This document shows, piece after piece, positions 9,003 through 19,037 of a stretch of 64,000 nucleotides of DNA. The position numbers and the translations under genes were made by a program. Source of the DNA: Syntrophotalea acetylenica. GTDB lineage: Bacteria > Desulfobacterota > Desulfuromonadia > Desulfuromonadales > Syntrophotaleaceae. The stretch spans positions 1,916,001-1,980,000 of the forward strand of contig NZ_CP015455.1 in the NCBI RefSeq assembly GCF_001888165.1, read 5' to 3'. Below the pieces are notes generated by a model. It was not told the origin of the DNA. It searched no databases and worked only from the letters and a program-made list of their open reading frames with translations. Each line of letters begins with the position of its first letter. The stretch's first letter is position 1.

Positions 9003-10585
9003 CTCCCGGTTGGTACAGAACGGATGATTTGTTCTCCGATATGGATGCCGTCAAGGGCTGCACTCATGATGCCCCCGGCATAGCCGGCCCCTTCGCCCGC
9101 AGGGAAAAGGCCGGGATGGGAAACGGACTGTCCGTCACTCCCGCGCAAAATTCTCAAAGGCGCCGAGGTTCGCGTTTCGATGCCTACCAGTGTCGCATCG
9201 CCGGTAATGAACCCTCGCATGCGCCGATCGAAATGGGGCAGGGCCCGACGTAGCCCGATCGTCACAAAGTCGGGCAGCGCCTCGGCGAGCTCCGCTTCGC
9301 ATACGCCCGGACGACAAGTCGAGTGCAAAGGGCCGCTGCCACTGCCGAGAAATGCCAGCAGGTTCTGAGCCGGGGCACGGAAGGTCCCGCCGCCCAGGGC
9401 GAAGGCCTGCCGTTCCCAGCGGCGCTGAAAACGCACGCCGGCCAAAGCGTCGTGGTCATCGAAATCATCGGGGCGCACCGCAACCACCAGGGCGCTGTTG
9501 GACATTTCGCCGTCGCGCCGCAGGTAACTCATGCCATTGACAACCATGCCGTCCGGCTCGGAGGAAGCCACCACGACCTCGCCACCCGGGCACATACAGA
9601 AGGAATAGATTCCTCGTCCGGTCTGGGGGTCGTTCCATGTCAGGGCATACTCTGCCGCCGGGAGCCTCGGATAGCGTGCATGGCCAAACTGGATGCGGTT
9701 GATCAGCTCCGTCGGGTGCTCCACCCGCACACCCACCGCGAAAGGCTTGGCCTCCATGGCCACCCCTGCCGACCGGAGCATGTGATAGGTATCCCGCGCG
9801 CTATGGCCGCAGGCCAGCAGCAGGCTGTCGCAAGGCATTTCCTCCCTTCCGTCGAGAATCCCCCCCGTGATGCCTCCTTCATGGACCACCAGGGAACTGA
9901 GCCGGGTCCTGTAACGGATATCGACCCCCAGTTCGGTCAGCATCTGACGAAACCGGATCAGCACCAGGCGCAGCCGATCCGTTCCGACATGCGGCTTGGA
10001 TTCGATGAGAATGTCTTGCGGCGCCCCGCATGCCACCAGTGTTTCCAGAACCGCCCTGTGCCAGGGGTGCCTGACCCTCGTGGTCAGCTTGCCGTCGGAA
10101 AAGGTACCTGCGCCGCCTTCGCCAAAAACGATGTTACTGTCGGGGTCAAAGTGACCCTCGCTGCGAAATCGCCGCACGTCCCTGACCCGACTCTCGACAG
10201 GACCGCCACGCTCCACCAGCGTAACCCGTGCGCCGCTGCGGGCCAGCCTCCAGGCGGCAAACAGGCCTGCCGGACCCATGCCTACGACCAGCACCCGCCA
10301 TGGCCGGAGCAACGGCACAATCAGCGGCAAAGTCGGCGCTTCAGCTTTTTGCAGGCGGGAAAGACCGCGATGACGCTGTAGCAGCGCAGCTTCGTCGGCT
10401 ACCTCGAACTGAACATTGAACACGCGCAGAATACGGTTTTTCCGCCGCGCGTCGATACCGCGGCGGACAATCCTGAGGTTTTTAAGCGCGTCGGGAGCGA
10501 CGCCGAGTTCCTCGCCGATGCGCAACGGCAGCAACCCCTCGCCCTCGTCAAGGGTCAGTGCGATTTCTCGTAACAACAGGGACAT
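8993..10585 (-). CDS. NAD(P)/FAD-dependent dehydrogenase (COG2509 type)
   Basis: A flavoprotein of 530 residues. An N-terminal segment of about 90 residues precedes a Rossmann FAD loop VVGMGPAGLFAAWRLARSGA (near 100-120) and an acidic end VERG. GKLTTRVRHPW, AVGVRVEHP and the C-terminal FPAGEGAGYAGGIMSAA are typical of uncharacterised FAD-dependent dehydrogenases often annotated as COG2509. The reaction is unknown. The frame is open upstream into the kinase gene, but ATG 10585 (MSLLLREIAL) begins the conserved protein and avoids that overlap. Confidence 0.82.
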   Translation of the reverse strand: MSLLLREIALTLDEGEGLLPLRIGEELGVAPDALKNLRIVRRGIDARRKNRILRVFNVQFEVADEAALLQRHRGLSRLQKAEAPTLPLIVPLLRPWRVLVVGMGPAGLFAAWRLARSGARVTLVERGGPVESRVRDVRRFRSEGHFDPDSNIVFGEGGAGTFSDGKLTTRVRHPWHRAVLETLVACGAPQDILIESKPHVGTDRLRLVLIRFRQMLTELGVDIRYRTRLSSLVVHEGGITGGILDGREEMPCDSLLLACGHSARDTYHMLRSAGVAMEAKPFAVGVRVEHPTELINRIQFGHARYPRLPAAEYALTWNDPQTGRGIYSFCMCPGGEVVVASSEPDGMVVNGMSYLRRDGEMSNSALVVAVRPDDFDDHDALAGVRFQRRWERQAFALGGGTFRAPAQNLLAFLGSGSGPLHSTCRPGVCEAELAEALPDFVTIGLRRALPHFDRRMRGFITGDATLVGIETRTSAPLRILRGSDGQSVSHPGLFPAGEGAGYAGGIMSAALDGIHIGEQIIRSVPTGRCR

Positions 10586-10628
10586 GATGCTCAGATAGTC
10601 CAGTAGGATTGAGGAGCAGTAACCTTGT

Positions 10629-11804
10629 TCAGCAGCATGACACAGCAAGAGGGAACTCGAGATTGAAAACCGTCCCTTCCCCTTCGGTGCTGCGGACACT
10701 GATATGGCCTTGATAAGTCTTGACGATGCGCAATACCACCGACAAACCGAAACCGGTGCCCTTGGCCTTGGTTGTGAAGAACGGATCAAAGATCTTGGTC
10801 AGATTTTCTTTCGGAATCCCGCTGCCGGTGTCGGAAACCGCTATGGAAACCTTGTTGCTGTCGTACCGCACCGTCACCCCCAGACACCCGCCGTGCTGCA
10901 TCTCGTACAGAGAGTTGGCGAAAAGATTATTGAAAATCTGCTCGATTTCACCGATATCCGCCATGATCGGAGGCGGCACCTGTTCATATTGTCGTTCAAC
11001 TTTTACATGGCAGGATTTCAGCTGCTCGTCAAAACCATCCAGGATACGATCGATGGTTTCGACCAGGCAGACAGGCTTGAGTGTGACTTTCGGGCCCTTG
11101 CTGGCATCCAGAAGCTTGGACAGGATCGCGTCGATACGATCAACCTCGTACAGCAATTTATCGATGTAGCCGGATTTTTCGGCATCATGGGCCAGTACCG
11201 GTTTCAGAATCTGGGCGAACAGGCCGATAGCATTGAGAGGGTTGCGGATTTCATGGGCCATGCCGGCCGAAACATGGCCAAGGGCTGCGAGTTTCTCAGC
11301 CTGCAGGATTTCCGCATGCGCCAGTTCAAGTTCTCGGGTTTTTTCCGCGACGCGACGCTCCAGCTCCAGGTTCCAGCTTTCGATTTCGTTTAACAGCCGT
11401 TCCCGTTCCTGACGCAACTCCCGATTGTGTATCTCGATGCGCCGGATACGAAGGACATTTTCAATCCTTTCTACAAGATCCTGGTTTTTGAAGGGCTTGA
11501 GAATATAATCAGCAGCGCCGGCCTTCATAACCTCCACGGCGATCTGCTCGCTGCCTTTGCCGGTCAGCATGATGACGTAGGTGTCGGGATGATGCTGCCG
11601 CAGATATCGCAGGGTCGTCATGCCGTCCATAACAGGCATCATGTAGTCAAGCAGCACCAGGGCAGGCGACTGCCGCGAGACAATCTTCAGGCACTCCTGA
11701 CCGCTCTGGGCCGTGAGCACCTCAAAGCCGCGACTGGTCAGCACCATCCTCGCCAACTGCAGGATTATTGCCTCGTCGTCCACCACCAGAATCCGGTTGG
11801 GCAT
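10629..11804 (-). CDS. Receiver-first hybrid histidine kinase
   Basis: A cytosolic signalling protein with a CheY-like receiver at the N-terminus (acidic VVDDE, phosphoacceptor Asp about 53 in LLDYMMP, Lys in LKPF). A coiled coil (about 125-170) follows, then a HisKA domain with His about 184 in [11 protein letters not shown] and a HATPase_c domain ([27 protein letters not shown]). No membrane segment or sensor domain is present, so input probably arrives by phosphorylation of the receiver. ATG 11804 has GGAG upstream; a GTG 12 bases earlier is less likely. A stress protein and a separate receiver protein lie upstream. Confidence 0.9.
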   Translation of the reverse strand: MPNRILVVDDEAIILQLARMVLTSRGFEVLTAQSGQECLKIVSRQSPALVLLDYMMPVMDGMTTLRYLRQHHPDTYVIMLTGKGSEQIAVEVMKAGAADYILKPFKNQDLVERIENVLRIRRIEIHNRELRQERERLLNEIESWNLELERRVAEKTRELELAHAEILQAEKLAALGHVSAGMAHEIRNPLNAIGLFAQILKPVLAHDAEKSGYIDKLLYEVDRIDAILSKLLDASKGPKVTLKPVCLVETIDRILDGFDEQLKSCHVKVERQYEQVPPPIMADIGEIEQIFNNLFANSLYEMQHGGCLGVTVRYDSNKVSIAVSDTGSGIPKENLTKIFDPFFTTKAKGTGFGLSVVLRIVKTYQGHISVRSTEGEGTVFNLEFPLAVSCC

Positions 11805-11939
11805 ACCTGTCTCCACTGAAGGCTGAAAAAACGCCGTAACGCCATCGGGCGGCCCTTATACAACGCCTTCAAGGATAACCTTCACCAATTCGCGAATGCA
11901 AGGGGGAAATACCGACTGGCCAGCAACCCTGCGCATGGC

Positions 11940-11968
11940 AAAAAAAAGAGGCGACCACCTGTCGCCTC
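11940..11968 (-). terminator. Intrinsic terminator after the universal stress protein gene
   Basis: An 8-bp perfect stem (GAGGCGAC with GTCGCCTC, 5-base loop) runs straight into a T-run on the minus strand. It sits 26 bp past the stress protein stop codon. Confidence 0.88.
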
Positions 11969-11993
11969 GCAGACATTTGAAACCGGGAAGGAA

Positions 11994-12440
11994 TCAGTTC
12001 GGCACCCGGACGGTCATGACCGGAACCGGGGATTTGCGCACCACCTTTTCCGCCGTGCTGCCGAACAGCACATGATCCAGGCCGGAGCGCCCCTGCGTGC
12101 CCATGATAATGAGATCGGCGGACAACTCCCGGGCCTTTTTGATGATCTCGTCAAACGGGATCCCCGGCAGAATGAAGGTCTGGTAATTTTCAAAATCTTC
12201 CAGGTGCATGACGCAAAACTTTTCCATCATCTTTCGCGCGCCTTCTTCGATTTCCTCTTCCAGGGACTCAAAAGAGATGTGGGGAACGTAAAATCCCTTG
12301 AGATCCACCGGTTCGTTGATAACGTGCACGATGGCGAGCAGAGCCTGGTACTTACGCGCCATGGCCAGCGCATATCCAAAAGCGTACTCGGAGTTTTCAG
12401 AAAAATCCGTGGCAAAGAGAATCGTTTTGAAATCCTTCAT
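11994..12440 (-). CDS. Universal stress protein (UspA family)
   Basis: A single-domain 148-residue Usp. It opens with KTILFATDFSENSEYAFGYAL and carries the ATP-binding signature GTQGRSGLDHVLFGSTAEKVV (G-2x-G-9x-G-S), so it should bind ATP and dimerise. Its exact role is unknown. It sits between a CheY-like regulator and a receiver-first kinase, suggesting a stress-signalling group, and has its own terminator. Confidence 0.92.
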   Translation of the reverse strand: MKDFKTILFATDFSENSEYAFGYALAMARKYQALLAIVHVINEPVDLKGFYVPHISFESLEEEIEEGARKMMEKFCVMHLEDFENYQTFILPGIPFDEIIKKARELSADLIIMGTQGRSGLDHVLFGSTAEKVVRKSPVPVMTVRVPN

Positions 12441-12456
12441 TATCCCCCAGAAATAG

Positions 12457-12855
12457 TCAGTTCGCTCTGGCCGATCGGTTCTCCGCCAGCATCTTGTGCA
12501 TGATGTTTTTCAGCTCATCGACCTTGACCGGCTTATGAATGTATTCAAATGCGCCCAGCTGAATCGCCTCGAGATACGATTCGACACCGCCGTAGGCTGT
12601 CACCATGATCACCCGCGTGCTGGGGTAGTGGCGATTCAGTTCACGAAGGAAGGACAGACCATTCATTTCGGGCATCCTCAAATCGCTGATGACCACATTG
12701 ACCTTATGCTGACGAAGAAATTCCAGAGCTTCATAGCCATTGGCGACACTGTCAACCTCGTATCCTTCTTCCTGCAGAATGGCGCGCAAGGCGATCCGGG
12801 CATTTTCCTCATCATCCACGACCAGAACCTTCTCATGACTCTGCACCAGTGCCAC
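12457..12855 (-). CDS. Single-domain response regulator (CheY-like)
   Basis: A stand-alone receiver domain of 132 residues with no output domain. The acidic pair is in VLVVDDEE, the phosphoacceptor Asp is near residue 58 (VVISDLRMPEMNG), Thr is in MVTAYGG and Lys in IHKPVKVDEL. It may pass phosphate to the nearby receiver-first kinase; that link rests only on proximity. The start is GTG 12855 or the GTG nine bases later, which is better spaced from AAGGAAGGGG. Confidence 0.9.
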   Translation of the reverse strand: MALVQSHEKVLVVDDEENARIALRAILQEEGYEVDSVANGYEALEFLRQHKVNVVISDLRMPEMNGLSFLRELNRHYPSTRVIMVTAYGGVESYLEAIQLGAFEYIHKPVKVDELKNIMHKMLAENRSARAN

Positions 12856-13021
12856 CCCCCTTCCTTATTTTTGCCTAAAGCATATCACCGCCGCAGGGGC
12901 TGTCAAGTGCTTGCTGAATCTTTACAAATCGTGGATTATTCAGTTTTTTCAATAGGTTGCTGGCACTTGCGGGTATGTGGAGACAAACGGCAAAAGCAGC
13001 AGTCAAATCGCGGCGCAAAGA

Positions 13022-13837
13022 TCATCGCCACCACAACCGGCACAGCAGTTCAAGCAAAACCGCAAGCTGTCGGACGCCCGTTTGACCAACAGCAAGAACA
13101 TCGTCATGTCGAAGGGTTCTGGTTGCCAGCCCCGCCGCCCGGTTGGTTACGAAACTCAATCCGACGAGTTCCATGCCGAAATAACCGGCCATGATGGCCT
13201 CCGCCACCAGCGACATGGAAACGGCATCGGCACCCAGTCGTCCCAGAGCGCGCACTTCGGCCGGGGTCTCGTAACTCGGCCCGGCTACGGCTGCCAGCAC
13301 CCCCTGGTAAAGAGTCATGCCCCGCGCCAGGGCCTGCTGGTGCAGATCCGGATAAAGATCACCGCGGTAGAGGTGGCAGAGATCGATAAAGATATCGCCC
13401 GGCATCCCTCGAAGAGGATTGTCTCCCGACAGGTTGATATGGTCCTGGACAAACATGAAGCGGCCGGGCTGCAGGTCAGAATGGATGCCGCCAACGGCAT
13501 TGGTCAAGAGCAGGCGCCGGCAGCCCAGAGCATGAGCAAGCCTTACAGGCATGGCCGACTGCCAGGCTGAAAAACCCTGGTAAAGGTGGAAACGCCCCTG
13601 AAATAGCAGCACTCTGCGTCCATGCAGGGTCCCGGCAACCAGCCGCCCGGCATGTCCGGCTACGGCACCGCGGGGAAAACAATCGAAGTCCCGGTAATCC
13701 CACAGGCCTGTTACGGCCACATGCTCCGCTGCCGCGCCAAGGCCCGACCCCAAAATGATGGCCAGGTCAAGCGGTTCGTCCCCGAAACCGGAATGCACCG
13801 CCGCAACCGCGGAAGCAAGGTTTTCCTCATGGTGCAT
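13022..13837 (-). CDS. punA: Purine nucleoside phosphorylase (type I, trimeric)
   Basis: Cleaves inosine and guanosine with phosphate to ribose-1-phosphate and base in purine salvage. The 271-residue protein has the phosphate loop ILGSGLG, the loop GRFHLYQGFSAWQSAMPVR, TNAVGGI and GPSYETPAEVRALGRLGADAVSMS, then LVGLSFVTNRAAGL. The usual GADAVGMST appears as GADAVSMSL, a mild departure near the base-binding pocket. The gene overlaps the RodZ-like gene by 11 bp. The second phosphorylase, mtnP, is three genes upstream. Confidence 0.92.
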   Translation of the reverse strand: MHHEENLASAVAAVHSGFGDEPLDLAIILGSGLGAAAEHVAVTGLWDYRDFDCFPRGAVAGHAGRLVAGTLHGRRVLLFQGRFHLYQGFSAWQSAMPVRLAHALGCRRLLLTNAVGGIHSDLQPGRFMFVQDHINLSGDNPLRGMPGDIFIDLCHLYRGDLYPDLHQQALARGMTLYQGVLAAVAGPSYETPAEVRALGRLGADAVSMSLVAEAIMAGYFGMELVGLSFVTNRAAGLATRTLRHDDVLAVGQTGVRQLAVLLELLCRLWWR

Positions 13838-14759
13838 CGCTCATGCCTTCAACGTCCGCGGAACCAGCCGTCGGTGAAGGGGCATCGGCCGTAGCCGACA
13901 ATCGCGCGAAAACCACTGTACATGCGCCTGGCAGAGATACTTCACGACCATCGACCCAGGCCTGCATGCCACCGGCAATGTCGAGCCGAATGATGGCAGA
14001 CTCGCGGATCGTCCACTCGACAAGAGTGCCATCCTGCATATCGTAGCTTTGCAGGGGCCGTTGATCGGCTTCGATCTCCAACCATCCGGCGCCCTTCGCG
14101 GCCAGGCGGAAAATGCTGCCGCCATCGGCCAGGGGAAAAGTGATCATCCGCGAATCCAGGGCCAGCTCTGCGCGGGATGGGCTGATCAGGGGTTGGGCCG
14201 GCACGGGGCCGGCAACAACCGGCGCGGCCGGTACGGAAACATTTGTGCTGGTCTGGCCGCTTGCCTCATCGGCAGTTTCTTCAATGGAAGCTTCTGCGCC
14301 GTCGGATTTCTCGACTTTTGGAGCAAACTTGCCGGCGATGCCGATAATCAGCAATCCGATAACCACCGAAAGCAGCGCGCCGATCGCAAGATACCACCAG
14401 AACCGGCCTGTGCCGCGGTATCTGAAACGTCGGTCCGAGAGCAAAGCATCCGGCTCGGATGGACCGTCATCCGCCTGTGAAGCCGGACGAACCTGCCGGT
14501 AGGCAGCGACCAGCGGCGCAGGGTCGAGCTGCAGCAACACCGCATACTGTCTCAAAAAGCCAACCGCATAGGGAGCTGGGGGCAATTTCTCCAAGTCGCC
14601 GTTTTCAAATGCTTGCAGATAAGTCTGGCGGATGCGGCTCTGCTCCGCCATCGCATGCAAGGTCAGGCCGCGGGCCTCGCGCGCCATGCGCAACTGCGTG
14701 CCAAAGTCCGGAAAGGCGGGCATTTCAGCGGAAACAGTTTTCTGAGTGGTTTCATCCAT
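13827..14759 (-). CDS. RodZ-like helix-turn-helix membrane protein
   Basis: An N-terminal cytoplasmic helix-turn-helix (residues 20-90; GTQLRMAREARGLTLHAMAE, RIRQTYLQAFE) is followed by one transmembrane helix (about 120-142). A Pro/Ala/Thr-rich linker and a C-terminal beta domain (GAGWLEIEAD, SAIIRLDIAGGMQAWVDG) of DUF4115 type complete it. This is the architecture of RodZ, which anchors MreB in rod-shaped cells; mreB is not in the window. ATG 14759 has GAGG upstream. It follows the TPR lipoprotein gene at 11 bp. Confidence 0.86.
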   Translation of the reverse strand: MDETTQKTVSAEMPAFPDFGTQLRMAREARGLTLHAMAEQSRIRQTYLQAFENGDLEKLPPAPYAVGFLRQYAVLLQLDPAPLVAAYRQVRPASQADDGPSEPDALLSDRRFRYRGTGRFWWYLAIGALLSVVIGLLIIGIAGKFAPKVEKSDGAEASIEETADEASGQTSTNVSVPAAPVVAGPVPAQPLISPSRAELALDSRMITFPLADGGSIFRLAAKGAGWLEIEADQRPLQSYDMQDGTLVEWTIRESAIIRLDIAGGMQAWVDGREVSLPGACTVVFARLSATADAPSPTAGSADVEGMSDAP

Positions 14760-14770
14760 GGTCTTTCACC

Positions 14771-15559
14771 TCACTGCAGCATATCGAGATAATCACCGGC
14801 GCGCAGCCCCAGTTCAGACTCGGGAATCAGTTCCGTCACTCTGGTAAAAGATTGCCGGGCCTTTTGCATATCGCCGTTTTTCATAAAAGCCAGTCCCATA
14901 AGAAAGTGCAGGCGGCCGTATTGCGGAGACAAAACCAGCGCCTTGCGATACTCAACCAACGCCCGGTCCACCTGTCCCAACACGCTCAGTACCTCTCCAA
15001 GACGCAGGTAGGCTTCAACATACTGCGGATTCTTGCCCAGGGCTTCCCGGTAGGCCGACACCGCTCCCAGATAATCGCTTTTAAGAAAGCGCGCGATGCC
15101 GATCCCCGTCAGGGGGATCTCCGGGCTGGGGAACAACAGATTGTTCACTGCCTTTTCCAGGTACGTCAGAGCCTCGTCCGGTCGTTGCATATCCAGATAC
15201 AAGGTGCCGATATTGTTATGAAACCGTGGTTCATCCGGTCGCATCCGAATGGCGTTCAGGTAATGTTTTTCCGCTTCGGCATAAGCTTTTTTCCGGTGAT
15301 AGGCCTGGGCCAGTCCTTCCTGGATATCGGGATTTCGCCTGTCCAGTTTTTCCGCTTCCAGAAAACTGGCCAACGCCGAGGTCGGGTTGTTGTTTTTCAG
15401 CTCGGCCACGCCGAGAGTGTACTGTACCTGCGCATTGTCGGACATACTCAAACCCTTGCCGCCGGCAGGCGCGCAGCCGCTTGCCAGCAACGGCAGTATC
15501 AGCAGGCACCATTTCAGAAACTTGATTTTTCCAGATATACGCACCTTGAAGCCCCCCAT
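14771..15559 (-). CDS. TPR lipoprotein (PilF/PilW-like)
   Basis: A lipoprotein signal ends in LPLLASGC. About six TPR units follow (SALASFLEAEKL, YAEAEKHYLNAI, GTLYLDMQRPDEALTYLEKA), ending at residue 262. This resembles PilF/PilW pilotins that assist outer-membrane secretin assembly for type IV pili, but no pilus gene is nearby, so function is open. Possible starts are ATG 15559 and GTG 15544, the latter with GGGGGG well placed upstream. An earlier TTG would run into mtnP. Confidence 0.8.
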   Translation of the reverse strand: MGGFKVRISGKIKFLKWCLLILPLLASGCAPAGGKGLSMSDNAQVQYTLGVAELKNNNPTSALASFLEAEKLDRRNPDIQEGLAQAYHRKKAYAEAEKHYLNAIRMRPDEPRFHNNIGTLYLDMQRPDEALTYLEKAVNNLLFPSPEIPLTGIGIARFLKSDYLGAVSAYREALGKNPQYVEAYLRLGEVLSVLGQVDRALVEYRKALVLSPQYGRLHFLMGLAFMKNGDMQKARQSFTRVTELIPESELGLRAGDYLDMLQ

Positions 15560-15575
15560 TGAGCAGATCAACGGA

Positions 15576-16448
15576 TTATTGGAGATATTTGCCAAGCAGC
15601 AGTTCGAGCCTGGCGCGCGTCGCCGGCGGGATCACTGCGGGATCGTTCATGATGGCGTAACGCAACGCTTCTTTGCAGGCGCAGGCCCTATCGTGACTGG
15701 TGGCCAGAATTTCCGCCGCGTGGCGAATGATAAGACGTGCCATGGCGACATTCTGCCTTACCATGGCCACCACCGCATCAACGGAAACATCGTCGTGCCC
15801 TTCGTGCCAACAGTCGTAATCGGTTGCCAGGGCGATGGTACCGTAACAGATCTCGGCTTCGCGCGCCAGTCGCGCTTCAGGAATGTTGGTCATGCCGATA
15901 ATATCCACACCCCAGCTGCGATAAATCTTCGATTCGGCGCGGGTGGAAAAATTGGGGCCCTCGATACAGAGGTAGGTGCCCCCCTCATGTACCGTGGCAC
16001 CGGCTTTGCGGCCCGCTTCCGCCAGGGTTCGGGAAAGGTCGCGGCATACCGGATCGGCAAATTGCACATGCCCGACAATGCCTTCTCCGAAAAAAGAGGA
16101 AACGCGCCGGCCCTGGGTGCGGTCGAAAAACTGGTCAGGAACGACGATATGCCCCGGCGCTATGTGCTCTTGCATGCTGCCGACTGCCGACACGGAAATG
16201 ATGCGCTCGACTCCGAGCTGCTTCATGCCATGGATGTTGGCGCGATAGGGCACTTCCGAGGGCATCAGGCGATGGCCACGGCCGTGACGCGGCAGAAAAA
16301 CCAGCTGCACGTCTTGCAGTTCACCGACTACAAATACATCGGATGGTTTACCAAAAGGCGTGGAAACCGCAACTTCGCGAAGGTCGCTGAGCCCTTCCAT
16401 ATCGTAAAGACCACTGCCGCCGATAACCCCTATGATGGTCTGCTTCAT
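15576..16448 (-). CDS. mtnP: S-methyl-5'-thioadenosine phosphorylase
   Basis: Splits methylthioadenosine, a by-product of SAM use, into adenine and methylthioribose-1-phosphate. The 290-residue protein has [14 protein letters not shown] at the start, [55 protein letters not shown] and [18 protein letters not shown]. All match the MTAP family rather than guanosine PNP. The ATG overlaps the rlmN stop by four bases. Confidence 0.94.
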   Translation of the reverse strand: MKQTIIGVIGGSGLYDMEGLSDLREVAVSTPFGKPSDVFVVGELQDVQLVFLPRHGRGHRLMPSEVPYRANIHGMKQLGVERIISVSAVGSMQEHIAPGHIVVPDQFFDRTQGRRVSSFFGEGIVGHVQFADPVCRDLSRTLAEAGRKAGATVHEGGTYLCIEGPNFSTRAESKIYRSWGVDIIGMTNIPEARLAREAEICYGTIALATDYDCWHEGHDDVSVDAVVAMVRQNVAMARLIIRHAAEILATSHDRACACKEALRYAIMNDPAVIPPATRARLELLLGKYLQ

Positions 16449-17542
16449 CTGTTACCTCTCTTTGAGGAATGCTCCGGCGATGACGAATCAACGCTGGATT
16501 GCCGCGATTGTGCCGCCGTCAGTTTTCCCTTGAGCTGGCCGCAGGCTGCGGCGATATCCTGCCCCTTGCTGGCCCGGCGCACCGCCACCATACCGCGGTC
16601 CAGCAGATACCCCTGGAACCGGGAAACAGACTCCTCCGCGGGCGCCTTGAAGGGAGACGCAGGATGCTCGTTATAAGGAATGAGGTTGACCTTGGCCTTT
16701 ATACCATGCAAAAGCTTTACCAGTCGGCGGGCATCCTGCTCCGAATCGTTGGTGTCCCGGATGAGAATATATTCAAAGGTGATGCGTTGCCTGGGCTGCA
16801 GAGGATATTCCCGACAGGCCTTCATCAGTTCAGCGAGAGGATAGCGGCGGTTTATCGGCATCAGACGGTTGCGCACCTCGTCGGTGGTAGCATTGAGCGA
16901 CACCGCCAGATTGACGCGAATACGGCGTCCCAGCTCCAGCATTTCGGGCACCAGGCCGGCTGTCGACAAGGTGACTTTTCTGGGACTGAAATCAAACCCT
17001 TCGGGGGTATAGAGGATCTGTAGGGCTTTGACGACATTGTCGAGGTTATGCAGTGGTTCACCCATTCCCATGAGCACGATGTTGTTGACAGGAGCTTCGG
17101 CCATGGCGGCACACACCTGATTGACGATTTCCGCCGGCGCGAGATGGCGCACCAGCCCGAAGCTGCCGGTGTGACAAAATACGCAGCCCATGGCACATCC
17201 CACCTGCGTCGAAATGCACAGTGTGCAGCGATGATCCTCCATGGGAATACGCACCGTTTCGACGGTTTCGCCATCTTCCAGGCGAAACAGATATTTTCGG
17301 GTGCCGTCCTGGCTTTCTTCAACGGTTTCGGGCACCAGATGCGATATACGCGCACGCTGGCTCAACTGGGACCGCAACTCTTTGGACAGATCGCTCATGG
17401 CCTCGAAATCCTGAGCCAGACGGCCATACATCCAGCGCATGATTTGGCGGGCACGGAAACGCTCCTTGCCCATGCCGGCAAGAAATTCTGTCAGTTCCTC
17501 AAGGGTGAGATTCTTCAGATCAATCAGGGAAGCGTTGTTCAT
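16445..17542 (-). CDS. rlmN: Dual-specificity rRNA/tRNA adenine C2-methyltransferase
   Basis: A radical-SAM enzyme that methylates C2 of A2503 in 23S rRNA and A37 in some tRNAs. It has [15 protein letters not shown] at the N-terminus, the 4Fe-4S triad [26 protein letters not shown], and the C-terminal catalytic Cys in a Lys/Gly-rich stretch ([19 protein letters not shown]). ATG 17542 (MNNASLIDL) has GGAA at good spacing; the frame extends eight codons further but with no better signal. It heads an rlmN-mtnP coupled pair. Confidence 0.95.
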   Translation of the reverse strand: MNNASLIDLKNLTLEELTEFLAGMGKERFRARQIMRWMYGRLAQDFEAMSDLSKELRSQLSQRARISHLVPETVEESQDGTRKYLFRLEDGETVETVRIPMEDHRCTLCISTQVGCAMGCVFCHTGSFGLVRHLAPAEIVNQVCAAMAEAPVNNIVLMGMGEPLHNLDNVVKALQILYTPEGFDFSPRKVTLSTAGLVPEMLELGRRIRVNLAVSLNATTDEVRNRLMPINRRYPLAELMKACREYPLQPRQRITFEYILIRDTNDSEQDARRLVKLLHGIKAKVNLIPYNEHPASPFKAPAEESVSRFQGYLLDRGMVAVRRASKGQDIAAACGQLKGKLTAAQSRQSSVDSSSPEHSSKRGNR

Positions 17543-17583
17543 GCTGTATTCCAAACGGCTACGCAAGCCAGCAGATTCTCAAT

Positions 17584-17612
17584 AAAAAACCCTCCAGATT
17601 GTATCCGAAGGG
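17584..17612 (-). terminator. Intrinsic terminator downstream of ndk
   Basis: On the minus strand a 10-bp stem with wobble pairs (CCCTTCGGAT with ATCTGGAGGG, 3-base loop) is followed by TTTTTT. It lies about 70 bp past the ndk stop and before rlmN, separating the two units. A second GC-rich hairpin without a T-run lies at 17657-17671. Confidence 0.8.
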
Positions 17613-17679
17613 CTCCCCGGGCACAAGGCCCTATCCTGAACTATCCTATCCTGCGAGGCCCGCATCGGGCCAAACAGCT

Positions 17680-18093
17680 CTACAGCAGTTCCATGCCGGA
17701 AAAGAAATAGCCAACCTCGAAGAGGGCGGTTTCCGGCGCATCGGAACCATGCACCGCATTGCGCCCGAGCGAAGTTCCAAACTGGTTGCGCAGCGTCCCG
17801 GCAGGAGCTGTGGTGGGGTTTGTAGCCCCCATCAGATCCCGCCATCTGCGAATCGCAGCCTCGGCTTCCAGCACCATGACAATGCAGGGTCCGCTGCTCA
17901 TGAATCCTTTCAGATCGTCAAAAAAAGGCTTATCGGCATGCACGTGGTAAAACCCGGCAGCCTGCTGCTCGGAGAGATGCAGTTTTTTCAGGCCGACAAC
18001 CTGAAAATCCTCCTCGTAAATTCGCGCAAGAATATGTCCGGCGTGACCGGCGGCAAAGGCATCGGGTTTGATGATAGCCAGGGTTCTTTCCAT
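17680..18093 (-). CDS. ndk: Nucleoside diphosphate kinase
   Basis: Balances nucleoside triphosphate pools by phosphate transfer through a histidine. The 137-residue protein has MERTLAIIKPDAF, the substrate loop RWRDLMGATNPTTAPAGTLR and the active-site His in NAVHGSDAPETA. ATG 18093 has GGAG six bases upstream; the open frame runs further upstream but outside the conserved protein. It is followed by a terminator. Confidence 0.96.
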   Translation of the reverse strand: MERTLAIIKPDAFAAGHAGHILARIYEEDFQVVGLKKLHLSEQQAAGFYHVHADKPFFDDLKGFMSSGPCIVMVLEAEAAIRRWRDLMGATNPTTAPAGTLRNQFGTSLGRNAVHGSDAPETALFEVGYFFSGMELL

Positions 18094-18161
18094 GGTAATC
18101 TCCGTGAGACTGAAATCCGGCACAGACAATCCCCGTGCCCTTGAAGCAAAATGCAGAGGTT

Positions 18162-19037
18162 TCAGATAATCTTTGTCAAGGGATATTCGATAACCCCCTG
18201 AGCACCCAGCCTGACGAGTTCGGGAATGATGCACCGCACTTCTTTTTCGTGCAGGACCGTTTCAACAGAAACCCATTCCGAACGATAAAGATTGGCCACC
18301 GTGGGCCGATTGAGGCTCGGCAGAATACGGATGATGTCTTCCACCCGATCGTGGGGAACATTCATTTTCAGGCCCACCATCTTTTCAGCACGCAAGGCGG
18401 CCTCTAGCAGGGTATGCAACTGCTCGATCTTGCAGCGCTTCCAGGGATCCTGCCAGGATTGCCTGTTGGCCAGTATCACAGGCGTCGACTCCATGAGCGT
18501 TTCAACAATCCGCAGATTGTTGGCCCGGATGGTCGAACCGGTTTCGGTTACCTCGACGATGGCATCGCACAAACCCTCGACGACCTTGGCCTCGGTAGCC
18601 CCCCAGGAAAACTCTACATTAACGTCGATGCCCCTGTCGGCGAAATAGCGTCGGGTAAAGCCGACCAACTCGGTGGAAATGGTCTTCCCCCCGAGATCCT
18701 CCAGTTTCCGTACCGGCGAGTCGTTCGTCACCACCAGTACCCAGCGGGCCGGGCGTCGGGAAACCTTGGAATACACCAGGTCGCTGATGATTTCGACATC
18801 CGAGTCGTTCTCCACGACCCAGTCCCTCCCGGCGATGCCGACGTCGATGGTGCCCCGCTCCACATATTTACTCATTTCCTGGCTGCGGATCAGGCTGCAA
18901 CTGATTTCATCGTCGTCGATTGCAGGAAAATAATTGCGGGAGGCAATGCGGATATCCCATCCGGCCTTGCGAAAAAGATCGACGGTAGCCTGCTCCAGGC
19001 TGCCTTTGGGGATGCCCAGTTTAAGTAGCCGGCTCAT
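18162..19037 (-). CDS. hisG: ATP phosphoribosyltransferase (long form)
   Basis: First step of histidine synthesis, joining ATP and PRPP. At 291 residues it is the long HisG, which carries its own C-terminal regulatory ACT-like domain (about 220-291) and so should not need HisZ. Motifs include [61 protein letters not shown] at the PRPP site, and ILANRQSW. Its ATG overlaps the hisI stop by four bases. The remaining his genes are not in the window. Confidence 0.95.
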   Translation of the reverse strand: MSRLLKLGIPKGSLEQATVDLFRKAGWDIRIASRNYFPAIDDDEISCSLIRSQEMSKYVERGTIDVGIAGRDWVVENDSDVEIISDLVYSKVSRRPARWVLVVTNDSPVRKLEDLGGKTISTELVGFTRRYFADRGIDVNVEFSWGATEAKVVEGLCDAIVEVTETGSTIRANNLRIVETLMESTPVILANRQSWQDPWKRCKIEQLHTLLEAALRAEKMVGLKMNVPHDRVEDIIRILPSLNRPTVANLYRSEWVSVETVLHEKEVRCIIPELVRLGAQGVIEYPLTKII

